A stretch of DNA of 64,000 bases, taken from contig JAICWO010000001.1 of the NCBI GenBank assembly GCA_025934775.1, positions 124,001 to 188,000 of the forward strand, written 5' to 3'. Below the pieces are notes generated by a model, which saw only the letters and a list, made by a program, of their open reading frames with translations, was not told the origin of the DNA and did not search any database. The stretch is from Gemmatimonadaceae bacterium. GTDB lineage: Bacteria > Gemmatimonadota > Gemmatimonadetes > Gemmatimonadales > Gemmatimonadaceae. A program made the position numbers and the translations under genes. This document shows positions 22,961 to 32,641 of the stretch, in pieces (the first letter of the stretch is position 1; every line of letters begins with the position of its first letter).

Positions 22961-24908
22961 CATACTGCTCCTTCAACGACGCCACCACGTTCGGATCCGC
23001 GAGCGTCGTCGTGTCGCCCAGTGCGCGGCCTTCGGCGATGTCGCGCAGCAGCCGGCGCATGATCTTCCCTGAGCGCGTCTTGGGCAGATCGGCGCTGAAC
23101 AGGATGTCGTCCGGCTTCGCGATCGCGCCGATCTTCTCGGCGACGAAGTCCCGGAGCTCCTCGCGAAGATCCTGACTCTGTTGAAAACCTTCGCGCAGCG
23201 TGACGAATGCGGCGAGCGCTTGCCCTTTGATTTCGTGCGTTCGGCCTACGACCGCCGCTTCCGCCACCGCGGGATGCTCGACGAGCGCGGATTCCACTTC
23301 CATCGTGCCGATGCGATGTCCGGCCACGTTCAGGACGTCGTCGACGCGGCCGAGGATCCAGTAGTAGCCGTCGTCGTCGCGCTTCGCACCGTCGCCGGGG
23401 AAATAAAGATCGGGACGACCGGGCCATTTGCTGAAGTACGTCTGCACGTACCGGTCGTCGTCGCCCCAGATCGTGCGCAGCATCGACGGCCAAGGCTTGG
23501 TGAGCGCGAGCAGCCCGCCGCCGATTTTGATCTCGTTGGCCTTGGCATCGAGCAGCGCGGCGCTGTAGCCAGGGAGCGGAGTCGTCGCGCTGCCCGGCTT
23601 CGTCTCGGTGACGCCGGGCAGCGGCGAAATGACGATCGCGCCAGTTTCCGTCTGCCACCACGTGTCGACGATCGGGCACCGGCCGCCGCCGATCTTCTGT
23701 TGATACCAGATCCAGGCTTCCGGATTGATCGGTTCACCAACGGAGCCGAGGAGGCGGAGTTGCGAGAGATCGTGCATCGCGGGCCACTGATCGCCCCACT
23801 TCATGAACGCGCGAATCGCCGTCGGCGCCGTATAGAGAATCGTCACGCCGTGCGTCTCGCAGATTTTCCAGAAGCGATCCTTCTCCGGCCAATCGGGCGC
23901 TCCCTCGTACATCACGCACGTCGCGCCGTTCGCGAGTGGCCCGTACACGAGATACGAGTGTCCCGTTACCCACCCCACGTCGGCGGTGCACCAGAAGACG
24001 TCGTCTTCCTTGAGATCGAATACCAGTTTCGTCGTCGTCGTGACGCCGACGAGATAGCCGCCGGTCGTGTGGACGATGCCCTTGGGCTTACCCGTCGTCC
24101 CGGACGTGTACAGGATGTACAACACGTCCTCGGCGTCCATCTGCTCCGGCTCGCAGTCGGCGGCCGCTTCGGCCATCAACCCGTGCCACCAATGGTCGCG
24201 CCCTTCCTTCATGTCGGCGAACGCCTCGTCGCCGCCGGCTCCGGGCCGGCGCTGCACGACGACCACGTGCTCGATCGAGGGACATTCCTCGAGCGCCTTG
24301 TCCGAGTTGCGCTTGAGCGGCACGATGCCGCCACGGCGATATCCGCCGTCGGCTGTGATGAGCAGCTTCGCGTTCGCGTCGTTGATGCGATCGCGAAGCG
24401 ACTCCGGCGAGAAGCCGCCGAACACCACCGAGTGAATCGCGCCGATGCGCGTGCAGGCGAGCATGGCGACCGCCACCTCGGGCACGAGCGGCATGTAGAT
24501 CGCCACGCGATCGCCCCGTCCGACGCCGAGCTTCTTCAGCACGTTCGCGAACTTCTGCACCTCGACGTAGAGATCCCAGTACGTGAGCGTGCGCCGGTCG
24601 CCAGGCTCGCCTTCCCAGATCAGCGCCGCCTTGTTGCGCCGCGCGGTCTTCACGTGCCGGTCGACGCAGTTCACCGAGATGTTGATCTTGCCGCCGAGGA
24701 ACCACTTCGCGTGCGGCGCCTTCCACTCGAGGACCTTGTCCCACTTCTTGAACCATTCGAGCTCGTTCGCCTGCGATTCCCAGAACGCTTCAGGGTTCTG
24801 TGATGCGGCGCGGTACAGCGCGTCATCGGAGACGTGCGCGCCGCGGCGGAACGCCTCGGGCGGCGCGAACTTCCGATGTTCCTGGAGAAGGGCGTCGATT
24901 TCTGTCAT
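22944..24908 (-). CDS. acs: Acetyl-CoA synthetase
   Basis: This 654-residue adenylate-forming enzyme converts acetate, ATP and CoA to acetyl-CoA. Seen: P-loop-like [11 protein letters not shown] near residue 265, the adenylate-binding [22 protein letters not shown] hinge, and the C-terminal lysine motif [11 protein letters not shown] that Pat/GNAT enzymes acetylate to switch off Acs in other bacteria. Length fits the family. Of the two ATGs at 24917 and 24908, the second is favoured because a perfect extended -10 (TGGTATAAT) overlaps the first, which implies a leaderless message starting at 24908. Divergent from a Uma2 gene. Confidence 0.96.
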   Translation of the reverse strand: MTEIDALLQEHRKFAPPEAFRRGAHVSDDALYRAASQNPEAFWESQANELEWFKKWDKVLEWKAPHAKWFLGGKINISVNCVDRHVKTARRNKAALIWEGEPGDRRTLTYWDLYVEVQKFANVLKKLGVGRGDRVAIYMPLVPEVAVAMLACTRIGAIHSVVFGGFSPESLRDRINDANAKLLITADGGYRRGGIVPLKRNSDKALEECPSIEHVVVVQRRPGAGGDEAFADMKEGRDHWWHGLMAEAAADCEPEQMDAEDVLYILYTSGTTGKPKGIVHTTGGYLVGVTTTTKLVFDLKEDDVFWCTADVGWVTGHSYLVYGPLANGATCVMYEGAPDWPEKDRFWKICETHGVTILYTAPTAIRAFMKWGDQWPAMHDLSQLRLLGSVGEPINPEAWIWYQQKIGGGRCPIVDTWWQTETGAIVISPLPGVTETKPGSATTPLPGYSAALLDAKANEIKIGGGLLALTKPWPSMLRTIWGDDDRYVQTYFSKWPGRPDLYFPGDGAKRDDDGYYWILGRVDDVLNVAGHRIGTMEVESALVEHPAVAEAAVVGRTHEIKGQALAAFVTLREGFQQSQDLREELRDFVAEKIGAIAKPDDILFSADLPKTRSGKIMRRLLRDIAEGRALGDTTTLADPNVVASLKEQYEGQES

Positions 24909-24915
24909 GTTCGGC

Positions 24916-24944
24916 ATTATACCAGCGCCGGTTTCGGCTGGTAA
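24916..24944 (-). promoter_or_regulatory. acs promoter, predicts leaderless mRNA
   Basis: On the minus strand: TTACCA (24944-24939), 17-bp spacer, extended -10 TGG-TATAAT (TATAAT at 24921-24916), then 7 nt to the ATG at 24908. This is the best sigma70 match in the window. Confidence 0.7.
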
Positions 24945-25067
24945 GATTGCGGCGGCGGAGTGCGTTCGATCGCGCCGGACCACGGGAAAATGATCACGCG
25001 CCGCGGTCCCGCTCGCCAAGATTACATCCGTGCGCACTTGTTCTTTTCGCCGAGCGCCGAGCAGACT

Positions 25068-25658
25068 ATGGGTATGCCAGCAACCGCGAAGCGATGGACG
25101 GGCGCCGAGGTGCGAGCGCTCATCGAGGCGAATCCGCTGCACACACCGCGGTACGAGCTCATCGACGGCGAGCTGCTCGTGACGCCCGGACCCAGTTTGG
25201 ACCACCAGGCGGCGGCACGGGAGCTGGTGCTGCTGCTCGCCCCGTGCGTCGAGCGAGAGGCGATCGGCGAACTACTGATGGCGCCGTTCGACGTGGAGCT
25301 CGAGCCGGAGTCGCTCGTTCAACCCGACGTTTTCGTCGTGCCGGCGCTGCCGCACCCGCGCCCGCGCGGGCTGAGACAACTTCAGGAATTATTGCTCGCG
25401 ATCGAGGTGCTCTCGCCGTCCAGTGCGCGTGGCGATCGCGTGAAGAAGCGCGACTATTTCGCGCGAAACGGCGTACCGGAATACTGGATCGTCGATCTCG
25501 ATGCTCGCGCGATCGAGCGCTCGACGCCTCTCGGTCCTCGCGTGGAGCTCCTCGCAGAGCGGCTGACTTGGCACCCGTCCGGAGCGGCGAGCGCGCTGGA
25601 GATCGACGTGCCAACGTTGTTCCGCCGCGTGTTCGGAGAACCCGTCCCCGACATCTGA
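25068..25658 (+). CDS. Uma2-family (DUF820) PD-(D/E)XK nuclease-like protein
   Basis: A 196-residue protein with the Uma2 pattern: [15 protein letters not shown] at residues 29-43, [16 protein letters not shown], then [20 protein letters not shown]. The Asp, Glu and downstream Lys fit a restriction-endonuclease-like active site. The family is abundant in cyanobacteria and some soil bacteria, with mostly unknown roles. The long N-terminal extension in the track (from 24960) is Arg-rich and untypical, so the ATG at 25068 (or 25074) is chosen. Confidence 0.8.
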   Translation: MGMPATAKRWTGAEVRALIEANPLHTPRYELIDGELLVTPGPSLDHQAAARELVLLLAPCVEREAIGELLMAPFDVELEPESLVQPDVFVVPALPHPRPRGLRQLQELLLAIEVLSPSSARGDRVKKRDYFARNGVPEYWIVDLDARAIERSTPLGPRVELLAERLTWHPSGAASALEIDVPTLFRRVFGEPVPDI

Positions 25659-25675
25659 GCGCGTCGGGCATGGCT

Positions 25676-25681
25676 TATCTT
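25676..25681 (+). promoter_or_regulatory. Candidate -10 element, ccmA (leaderless)
   Basis: TATCTT lies 6 nt before the ATG at 25688; the -35 region is weak (CTGAGC at 25655-25660). Confidence 0.4.
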
Positions 25682-25687
25682 TGAGCC

Positions 25688-26431
25688 ATGGCTCCGACCC
25701 CAGTGGCGGTCGAAGTGTCCGGCCTCAGCCGGAGCTTTGGCCGCCGCCGCGCCGTGGACGGCGTGGATCTCTCCCTCCGCTCCGGCGATTGTCTCGCGCT
25801 CTTCGGCCCGAACGGGGCGGGGAAGACGACGCTGCTGCGAGTCATCGCCGGGCTGCTCAAACCGACCGCCGGCGCCGTGCACGTGGGCGGACGCGCGCTG
25901 CGGGACGACGCCCGGGCGCGCGCGCAGGTCGGGCTCATCTCTCATCAGAGCATGCTCTACCGGGCGCTCACCGCGCGCGAGAACGTGGAGTTCGCGGCGC
26001 GGCTCTACGGACTCGCCGATCCGGCTTCCGCCGCCACGCGTGCGCTCGAGCACATGCGGATTCTCGATCGCGCCGACGCGCCGGTGCGCGCGCTCAGCCG
26101 CGGTCTCCAGCAGCGCGTGTCGATCGCGCGCGCGATCGTCCACGAGCCCACGGTCGTGCTGCTCGACGAGCCGTACACCGGCCTCGACGCGGTCGGCAGC
26201 GCCGCGCTTTCCGATATGCTCATGCTCCTGCGCTCGACCGGCGCGGCGCTGCTCCTCGTCACGCACAGCGTGGACGAAGGGCTCGCGCTGGCGTCCCGCG
26301 CCGCGATCATGATCCGCGGGCGCATCGTGCGCCACGACGCCATCGGCGCGATCGACGCGAACACCTATGGCGCCGAGTACCGGGCACTCGTGATTGGCGA
26401 CGGGGCACGCGCGGCGGCGAGCGTCGCGTGA
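25688..26431 (+). CDS. ccmA: Cytochrome c maturation ABC ATPase CcmA
   Basis: A 247-residue ABC ATPase: Walker A GPNGAGKTT near residue 43, signature LSRGLQQR (a CcmA-like variant of LSGGQ), Walker B VVLLDEPYTGLD. Its identity rests on the neighbours: it overlaps a CcmB-like permease, followed by CcmC and a CcmD-like ORF. CcmA with CcmB uses ATP to release holo-CcmE during haem attachment to c-type cytochromes. Confidence 0.88.
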   Translation: MAPTPVAVEVSGLSRSFGRRRAVDGVDLSLRSGDCLALFGPNGAGKTTLLRVIAGLLKPTAGAVHVGGRALRDDARARAQVGLISHQSMLYRALTARENVEFAARLYGLADPASAATRALEHMRILDRADAPVRALSRGLQQRVSIARAIVHEPTVVLLDEPYTGLDAVGSAALSDMLMLLRSTGAALLLVTHSVDEGLALASRAAIMIRGRIVRHDAIGAIDANTYGAEYRALVIGDGARAAASVA

Positions 26432-27126
26432 ACGGCGCCACGCGCGTACCCGGCACGCTCACGTCCGCGTGGCTCATCGCGCGCAAGGACCTCGCGATCG
26501 AGTTTCGCACGCGCACCGCGTTTCTCTCCGCGCTCGTCTTCGCGGTGCTCGCCCTCTGCATCTTCTACTTCACGTGGGACGAGTCGATCATCACCGCGGC
26601 CGACCGAGCGCCCGGAGTCCTCTGGGTGGTGCTCGCCTTCTCGGCGCTGCTCGGTCTCCAGCGGTCGTTTGCCATCGAGGACCACGATCGGGGCATCGAC
26701 GCGCTGCTCGTGTCGCCGATCAGCCGCGAGGCGCTCTACATCGGCAAGGCGATCGGGAACGTGATCTTCCTCGGCGCGATCGAGCTCGTCGCGATCCCGG
26801 CGCTCGCACTGTTCTACAACCTGCATTTCGGACGCGCGATGCTCATCGTCTGTCTGATCGTGCTGCTGGCGATGATCGGCATCGTCGCCATCGGTACGCT
26901 CTTCAGCGCGATGGCGGTGAATACGCGCCTCGCGGAGCTGCTGCTGCCGATGCTCAGCCTGCCCTTCTTCGTGCCGGTGTTGATGGATGCGGCCCAGGCC
27001 TCGGTGCGCGTGCTCGCCGGCGCGCCGATGTCGACCGTGTGGCCGTGGTTGAAGATCCTCATCGCGTTCGACATTGTGTTCATCGTCGCCTGCACGCTCG
27101 CCTTTCCTTTCACGCTCGAAGAATGA
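26428..27126 (+). CDS. ccmB: Cytochrome c maturation permease CcmB
   Basis: This 232-residue protein with six predicted helices starts at a GTG in a GTGA overlap with ccmA. It matches CcmB over its length: IARKDLAIEFRTRTAFLSALVFAVL at the start and SPISREALYIGKAIGNVIFLGA in the middle. Inner-membrane partner of CcmA and CcmC in the haem-handling complex. Confidence 0.88.
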   Translation: MNGATRVPGTLTSAWLIARKDLAIEFRTRTAFLSALVFAVLALCIFYFTWDESIITAADRAPGVLWVVLAFSALLGLQRSFAIEDHDRGIDALLVSPISREALYIGKAIGNVIFLGAIELVAIPALALFYNLHFGRAMLIVCLIVLLAMIGIVAIGTLFSAMAVNTRLAELLLPMLSLPFFVPVLMDAAQASVRVLAGAPMSTVWPWLKILIAFDIVFIVACTLAFPFTLEE

Positions 27127-27884
27127 CGACCGCTCCGTTGCGCGGCGCCGAGCAGTCCGCGCCGCCGCACTTCCAGCCCACGAGCGCGCGCCAGGTCAAG
27201 CCGGCGCTCGACTGGCTGTTCGCCGTCGCGGTGCTCGCCGTGGCCGGCCTCTACGTCCGCGCGCTCGCCTTCACGCCGCCTGACGCGCTGCAAGGCATGG
27301 CGCAGAAGATCTACTATATCCACATCGCCGCCTGGCTCAGCGCGTACCTCGCGGTCGCCATCACGGCGCTGATGTCGATCGTCTACTTGTGGCTGCACGA
27401 CGACCGCGCGGACCGGCTTGCCGAAGCCTGCGCCGAGGTCGCGCTGATCTTCCTCACCGTCGGCCTGTGCACGGGCTCGATCTGGGGGCATCGCATCTGG
27501 GGCGCTTGGTGGGTGTGGTGGGACATGCGCCTGACGCTCACGCTCTTTCTGTGGTTCGTCGTCGCGGCGTATCTGGTGCTCCGCGGCGCGATCGAGGAAC
27601 CGGCGATGCGCGCGCGCTACTCCGCGGTCCTCGGCATCCTTGCCGCGCTGCTGATTCCGTTCATTCACTTGAGCGTCTACATGTTCAGCGCCCGGCTGCA
27701 CCCCATGCCGGTGGCGCTGCAGCCCGGCGCGCCGAAGATGTCGCCGCAAATGCTCGTCACGTTTCTCTCGAGTTTCGTGGTGTTCATGCTGCTCGACATC
27801 GCGTTCATCCGCGCGCGCTATCGCATCGGCGTGCTGCGTGAGCTCGCCGCCGCCGCCGAAGCCGATGGAGGAGAAGGCCGATGA
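27123..27884 (+). CDS. ccmC: Haem-handling protein CcmC
   Basis: A 253-residue six-helix protein with the tryptophan-rich haem-binding loop WGHRIWGAWWVWWDMRLT and flanking His residues (YYIHIAAWLSAY; IPFIHLSVYMFS), as in CcmC, which loads haem onto CcmE. The N-terminal 30 residues are a cytoplasmic extension. Overlaps ccmB (ATGA) and the ccmD-like ORF. Confidence 0.92.
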   Translation: MTTAPLRGAEQSAPPHFQPTSARQVKPALDWLFAVAVLAVAGLYVRALAFTPPDALQGMAQKIYYIHIAAWLSAYLAVAITALMSIVYLWLHDDRADRLAEACAEVALIFLTVGLCTGSIWGHRIWGAWWVWWDMRLTLTLFLWFVVAAYLVLRGAIEEPAMRARYSAVLGILAALLIPFIHLSVYMFSARLHPMPVALQPGAPKMSPQMLVTFLSSFVVFMLLDIAFIRARYRIGVLRELAAAAEADGGEGR

Positions 27885-28024
27885 TGATCGACACCCGACG
27901 CGACATGATCGCGGCGTACATCGTCGCGACGACCATCTACGTCGTGTACAGCATCTCGCTCTGGCTGCGCGACCGCCGGCTGCGCGCTCGGCTCGAGTCG
28001 ACGCGCGAGATGGATCGCCGCTGA
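27881..28024 (+). CDS. CcmD-like small membrane protein (not in ORF track)
   Basis: A 47-codon ORF beginning in an ATGATGA overlap with the ccmC stop. It has one transmembrane segment (AAYIVATTIYVVYSISLWL), then a basic helical tail (RDRRLRARLESTREMDRR), the layout of CcmD, which stabilises the CcmABC complex. Below the track's length cut-off. Position and topology support the call, but sequence similarity of such short proteins is weak, so no gene symbol is given. Confidence 0.7.
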   Translation: MMIDTRRDMIAAYIVATTIYVVYSISLWLRDRRLRARLESTREMDRR

Positions 28025-28031
28025 GCAGCGC

Positions 28032-29573
28032 GTGAGCGATTCCGGAATCGTGTACCTCGTCGGCGCGGGGCCTGGTGATCCCGGTCTCCTCACGCTGCGC
28101 GGCGGCGAGCTGCTCGTCACGTGCGATGCGATCGTCCACGACACGCACGTGAGTCCGTCGATGCTCGCGCTGGCCGCCGTCGCCGAACGCGAGCCGCCGG
28201 TCGAGATACACGACGTCGGCCGCCGCGACGAGCAGGATGCCGCGAGGCACGACGAGATCGTCGCGCTGCTCATTCGCCTGGCGCGCGACGGTAAGCGCGT
28301 CGTGCGTTTGCGCGTCGGCGATCCGTTCGTGTTCGGGCGCGGCAGCCACGAAGCCGAAGCGCTCGCCGAAGCGGGCGTCGCGTTCGAGATCGTTCCGGGT
28401 GTGAGCGCGGGTGTGGCCGCGCCGGCGTACGCCGGAATTCCGCTCACGCATCGCGGCACTGCGCGGGCGGTCACGTTCGTGAGCGGCCACGCCGATCCGT
28501 CGCGCGGCGAGAGTGAAGTCGACTGGCGCGCGCTCGCGCGCGTCGGCGGAACGATCGTCGTGTTCATGGGGACGAAGATGATCGCGCGCATCGCCGCGGC
28601 GTTGATCGACGGCGGCCTCTCACCCTCGACGCCGGCCGCGGCGATCCAGTCCGCGACGTATCCGCATCAGCGTACCATTACGGCGCCGCTGAGGTTACTC
28701 GCCGAGGCTATCGAGCGCGCGGCGCTCGCGTCGCCGGTCCTCATCGTCATCGGCGACGTGGTGGCGCTTCGCGACAAGCTCGCCTGGTTCGACACGCGAC
28801 CGCTGTTCGGCAAACGCATCGTGGTCACACGCGCGCGCGCGCAGTCCGGGGCGTTGATCGCGCAGCTCACCGCCGCCGGCGCAGACGTGCTCGAGATGCC
28901 CGCCACGCGCATCGAGCCGCTCGATGCCGCGCCGCTGCGTGACGCGATCGCGCGGCTCGCGGAGTACGGCTGGGTGATTTTCACGAGCCAGAACGCCGTT
29001 CGAATTTTCTGGGACGCGCTGCGCGCCGAGTCGCGCGACGCGCGCGCGCTCGCCGGCGTGAAGGTCGCCGCGATCGGCTCGGCGACGGCCGACGCGCTGC
29101 TCGACTGCGGGATCGCGGTCGACGTCGCGCCGGATCGCTATGTCGCGGAAGGTTTGCTCGAGGCACTGCGCGACCGACGTGATGTGCGTGGCGTGCGCGT
29201 GTTATACGCCGCCGCGGCGGGTGCGCGCGAGACGCTGCAGGATGGTCTCGCGGAGCTCGGCGCCATGGTCGATCGCGTCCCGGTGTACCGCTCGGTGCCG
29301 GACGGCACGGGCGCCGCAGATCTGCGCGAGCGTCTGCTGCGCGGCGAGGTGGATCTGGTGACGTTCACCGCGACGTCGGCCGTGAACGCGTTCGTGCAAG
29401 CGGTGGGCGCGGACGCGGCGAGCCGTGCGCCGGCGGCCTCGATCGGGCCGATCACGTCGGCCGCCGCGCGCGCGGCGGGGCTCGACGTCGTGGTCGAGGC
29501 AGGCGAGTCCACGATTCCCGGGCTGCTGCAAGCGATTCGCGACCACGCGGCCACCGCTCCGTCGACCACCTAA
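28032..29573 (+). CDS. Uroporphyrinogen-III C-methyltransferase / uroporphyrinogen-III synthase fusion
   Basis: A 513-residue fusion. Residues 1-250 are CobA/SUMT: VYLVGAGPGDPGLLTLRG at the N-terminus, VVRLRVGDPFVFGRG and VPGVSAGVAAPAYAGIPLTHR, which bind SAM and precorrin. Residues 260-510 are HemD-like (GKRIVVTRARAQSG, WVIFTSQNAV, VTFTATSAVNAF). HemD makes uroporphyrinogen III and CobA methylates it toward sirohaem or cobalamin. The GTG start lies 7 nt after the ccmD-like stop; hemC follows, so it is part of a haem operon. Confidence 0.93.
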   Translation: MSDSGIVYLVGAGPGDPGLLTLRGGELLVTCDAIVHDTHVSPSMLALAAVAEREPPVEIHDVGRRDEQDAARHDEIVALLIRLARDGKRVVRLRVGDPFVFGRGSHEAEALAEAGVAFEIVPGVSAGVAAPAYAGIPLTHRGTARAVTFVSGHADPSRGESEVDWRALARVGGTIVVFMGTKMIARIAAALIDGGLSPSTPAAAIQSATYPHQRTITAPLRLLAEAIERAALASPVLIVIGDVVALRDKLAWFDTRPLFGKRIVVTRARAQSGALIAQLTAAGADVLEMPATRIEPLDAAPLRDAIARLAEYGWVIFTSQNAVRIFWDALRAESRDARALAGVKVAAIGSATADALLDCGIAVDVAPDRYVAEGLLEALRDRRDVRGVRVLYAAAAGARETLQDGLAELGAMVDRVPVYRSVPDGTGAADLRERLLRGEVDLVTFTATSAVNAFVQAVGADAASRAPAASIGPITSAAARAAGLDVVVEAGESTIPGLLQAIRDHAATAPSTT

Positions 29574-29585
29574 CTCTTGCGCGCC

Positions 29586-30551
29586 ATGCCGGCTAATCAG
29601 AAAATGCTCATCATCGGCACGCGGTCCTCCGAGCTGGCGCTGCGCCAGGCGCACCAGGTCCAGGCGGCGCTCGAGGCGCGCGGGATCTCGTCCGAGCTCA
29701 AGACGTACAAGACGGTCGGCGACAAGCGGCTCGACGAACCCCTCAGCGCGATCGGCGCCAAGGGGCTGTTCACGAAAGAGCTGGAGTCCGATCTCGCCGA
29801 CGGCATCGTGCAGCTGTGCGTGCACTCGTTCAAGGATCTCCCAACAGAGAATCCTCGAGGGCTCGAGGTGGTGGCGCTGCTCCGGCGCGAGGATCCGCGC
29901 GACGTGCTCATCGTGAATCCCATCGTCGGCGCGGCGACGCTCGACGAGCTGCCGCCGGGGACGCGCGTGGGCACGTCGAGCTTGCGCCGCCGCGCGCAGC
30001 TCCTCGCTGCCCGGCCCGACGTGGAGGTGATCGAGCTTCGCGGCAACGTCCCGACGCGCGTTCGCAAAGTGGACGAGGGCCTCGCGCACGCGGCGATTCT
30101 CGCGGCCGCCGGTCTGCACCGGCTCGGGATCGCGCAGCGCATCACCGCGTATCTCGACGCGCCGGCGTGGCTTCCGGCCGCGGGGCAGGGCGCGATCGCG
30201 ATCCAGATTCGCGCCGACGACGATGAGACGCGAGCACTCGTCGCGCCGCTCGGTGATCCCGACACGATGATCGACGCGACCGCGGAGCGCGCGTTCCTCG
30301 CCGCGCTCGAGGGCGGTTGTCAGGTGCCGATCGGCGCGCTCACCGTTCGCGAGGGGAGTGGACGCGTGCTCCACGGCTTCATCGCTGATGTGAAGGGCAC
30401 GCGCGCGCTCCGCGGCCAGGCCGAGATCGATCCAGCCGCGCCGGCGCGCGGCGGCGCTCGCCTCGCCGACGAGCTGCGTCGCCGGGGGGCGACGGAAATT
30501 CTCGAGTCGCTGCGCGCCGCGAGCTCGCTGCCGGCGCCGCAGCCGGAGTGA
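29586..30551 (+). CDS. hemC: Porphobilinogen deaminase (hydroxymethylbilane synthase)
   Basis: About 321 residues. GTRSSELALRQAHQV at the N-terminus, SFKDLPT, GTSSLRRRAQL and RGNVPTRV in the middle, and the dipyrromethane-cofactor Cys in LEGGCQVP near residue 240 are all present. It joins four porphobilinogens into hydroxymethylbilane, the substrate of HemD encoded immediately upstream. The ATG at 29586 is preferred over the TTG at 29577. Confidence 0.95.
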   Translation: MPANQKMLIIGTRSSELALRQAHQVQAALEARGISSELKTYKTVGDKRLDEPLSAIGAKGLFTKELESDLADGIVQLCVHSFKDLPTENPRGLEVVALLRREDPRDVLIVNPIVGAATLDELPPGTRVGTSSLRRRAQLLAARPDVEVIELRGNVPTRVRKVDEGLAHAAILAAAGLHRLGIAQRITAYLDAPAWLPAAGQGAIAIQIRADDDETRALVAPLGDPDTMIDATAERAFLAALEGGCQVPIGALTVREGSGRVLHGFIADVKGTRALRGQAEIDPAAPARGGARLADELRRRGATEILESLRAASSLPAPQPE

Positions 30552-30632
30552 GTCGACGGGCGCGGCCAGCGGCCGCGGGCTAGCATCGCCACCCTTGCGC
30601 CAATTTCCAGAGCGGACTAATTCTCAGTGCGA

Positions 30633-30648
30633 TTAACCATTCGGTCAA
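30633..30648. promoter_or_regulatory. TetR-type operator
   Basis: TTAACC-ATTC-GGTCAA is a near-perfect 16-bp palindrome 6 bp before the tetR start. A TAGCAT (-10-like) sits upstream at 30581-30586. Autoregulation by the adjacent TetR is inferred. Confidence 0.6.
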
Positions 30649-30653
30649 AACAA

Positions 30654-31307
30654 ATGGCTAAACCGTCTGGAGAACGACACGCTCGCGATGGCGACACCGA
30701 GCAGCGCATTCTCGACGCCGCGCACCGGGTCTTCATCCGGCGCGGCACGGCGGGCGCGCGGATGCAGGAAATCGCCGACGAGGCCGGCGTGAACAAGGCG
30801 CTCCTGCACTACTACTTCCGCACCAAGAGCCGGCTCGCCACGGCCGTCTTCCAGCGCACGGCATCCACGCTCTTCGCGCGCGTGCTCGAGGTCTTCGCCG
30901 GCGGCAGCGATCTCGATGAAACCGTGCCGCGCGTGATGCAGATCTACATGGATCAGCTGTCGCGCACGCCGTACGTGCCCGGCTACATCCTGAGCGAGCT
31001 GAATCAGCACCCCGAACGCGCGCAGCAGTTCGTCGAAGCACTCCACGACTTTCGGCGCAAGATTGGCGCGACGGATCTGCTCACGATCGTCCAGCAACAG
31101 ATCCAGGCGCGCGTGAGCGCGGGCACCATGCGCCCGATCACGGCCGATCAATTCATCGTCAACCTCGCGTCGCTGTGCATCTTCCCGTTCGCCGCGCGCC
31201 CGATGCTCATGTCGATACTCGGGATCGACGACGCCGGCTTTGCGCGCTTCATCAAGAAGCGCCGCGCGACGCTGCCGCAATTCTTCCTCCACGCGCTACG
31301 CCCATGA
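30654..31307 (+). CDS. TetR/AcrR-family repressor of the efflux operon
   Basis: A 217-residue regulator. The N-terminal HTH is clear: ILDAAHRVFIRRGTAGARMQEIADEAG followed by VNKALLHYYFRTKSRL, the TetR recognition helix region. The C-terminal half is a helical ligand-binding domain. The ATG at 30654 is used rather than the GTG at 30627, which would sit before the operator. The stop overlaps the TolC-like gene. It probably represses the whole downstream operon until a toxic ligand binds. Confidence 0.9.
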   Translation: MAKPSGERHARDGDTEQRILDAAHRVFIRRGTAGARMQEIADEAGVNKALLHYYFRTKSRLATAVFQRTASTLFARVLEVFAGGSDLDETVPRVMQIYMDQLSRTPYVPGYILSELNQHPERAQQFVEALHDFRRKIGATDLLTIVQQQIQARVSAGTMRPITADQFIVNLASLCIFPFAARPMLMSILGIDDAGFARFIKKRRATLPQFFLHALRP

Positions 31308-32641
31308 GCACGGCCGCTCGCTCGAGCGCGCGCGCCGCTCTCGCGCTGATCGCGATCGCGGCTCCGATCGCGGCTCCGATCGCGGCGCAGCAGCCGGCTG
31401 CCGCGCACGATTCACTGACTCTCGCGGCGCTCCAAGCGGACGCGCTGCGTGCGGACCCGCGCAGGGCGCAGCTTCGGCTGCAGGCGGACATCACCGCGCT
31501 CCATCTGCGAAACATTGCCGCCGAGGAATACCCGGCGCTCGCCGGCACGGGGCAGGCGCAGTATCAATCGGCCGTCACCAAGATCGCGGTGCCGCTCCCC
31601 GGCGTGTCGATTCCCACGCCGCCGCACGACACATACAACGCGTACGTGAACGCGCAGGAGTCGCTGCTCGATCCGTCGCGCGCGCCGCGGCGAGCCGTGG
31701 AGCGCGCACAGCTCTCGGAATCGCAGGCACAGGTGCGGGTCGCGCTGTACGGACTGCGGCAGGACGTCAACGATGCATTCTTCGCCGCACTGACCGATCA
31801 GGAACGCGAAGCAGCCACCCAGACGGCGATCGACGACTTGAACGCGCGCCTCCGCGAAACGGCGACGCGCTTCGCGAACGGCGCCGCGCTCCCCGCCGAC
31901 ACGGCGTCGATCGCCGCGTCCATTCTCGCGCGACGGCAGGATCTGCTGCAGATCCACGCCGATCGCGCGGCCGCGCTGGCGCGCCTGTCCGATCTCGTCG
32001 GGCACCCGATCGGCGATCGTGCGCCCCTCTCCGCATCGGACGCGGAGCTTGGCGCCGCGACGAATCGCATTCTCGACTCGCTGCTGCAGCTTCGCGCGCG
32101 GCCGGAGTACGCGCAGTTCGCGGCGACGCGCGACCGGCTCGCGGAACAGGAAGCCGCGAACGCGGCGCAGGCCAAGCCGCGCGTGTCGGCGTTCGGCCGC
32201 GTCGGCTACGGCCGGCCGGGGCTCAACATGCTGAGCACCAACTTTCAATCGTATTGGCTCGCCGGATTGCAGGTGGACTGGGCGCCGTGGACGTGGGGCA
32301 CGCTCGATCGCGAGCGGCGCGAGCTCGAGCTCCAGCGGGACATCGTCGCCACGAACGAAGCGTCGTTCACCGAGACGCTGCGCCGCGCGATCCGGCAGCC
32401 GGTCGCGACGATCGCGCAGCTCGACAGCGCGATCGCCCTCGACGACCGCATCATTGGCCTGCGCGAGACGGTCGAGACCGAAACGCGCGCGCAGCTGCGC
32501 GAGGGCGTCGTCACCGCGGCGGAGTACGTGGACCGCTACACCGATCTGCTCTCGGCGCGGCTGACCCGCGCGCAGCACGGCGTCGCGCGCGCGCAGGCGC
32601 GCGCCACACTTCTGACCACGCTCGGCGTGGAGGTCCCATGA
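31304..32641 (+). CDS. TolC-like outer membrane efflux protein
   Basis: A 445-residue protein with a signal peptide ending near IAAQQ and two long helical hairpin regions typical of TolC family proteins (heptad-rich segments near 60-200 and 270-440). No lipobox is visible after the signal. It should form the outer-membrane duct for the ABC exporter encoded downstream. Starts and ends in ATGA overlaps. Confidence 0.85.
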   Translation: MSTAARSSARAALALIAIAAPIAAPIAAQQPAAAHDSLTLAALQADALRADPRRAQLRLQADITALHLRNIAAEEYPALAGTGQAQYQSAVTKIAVPLPGVSIPTPPHDTYNAYVNAQESLLDPSRAPRRAVERAQLSESQAQVRVALYGLRQDVNDAFFAALTDQEREAATQTAIDDLNARLRETATRFANGAALPADTASIAASILARRQDLLQIHADRAAALARLSDLVGHPIGDRAPLSASDAELGAATNRILDSLLQLRARPEYAQFAATRDRLAEQEAANAAQAKPRVSAFGRVGYGRPGLNMLSTNFQSYWLAGLQVDWAPWTWGTLDRERRELELQRDIVATNEASFTETLRRAIRQPVATIAQLDSAIALDDRIIGLRETVETETRAQLREGVVTAAEYVDRYTDLLSARLTRAQHGVARAQARATLLTTLGVEVP

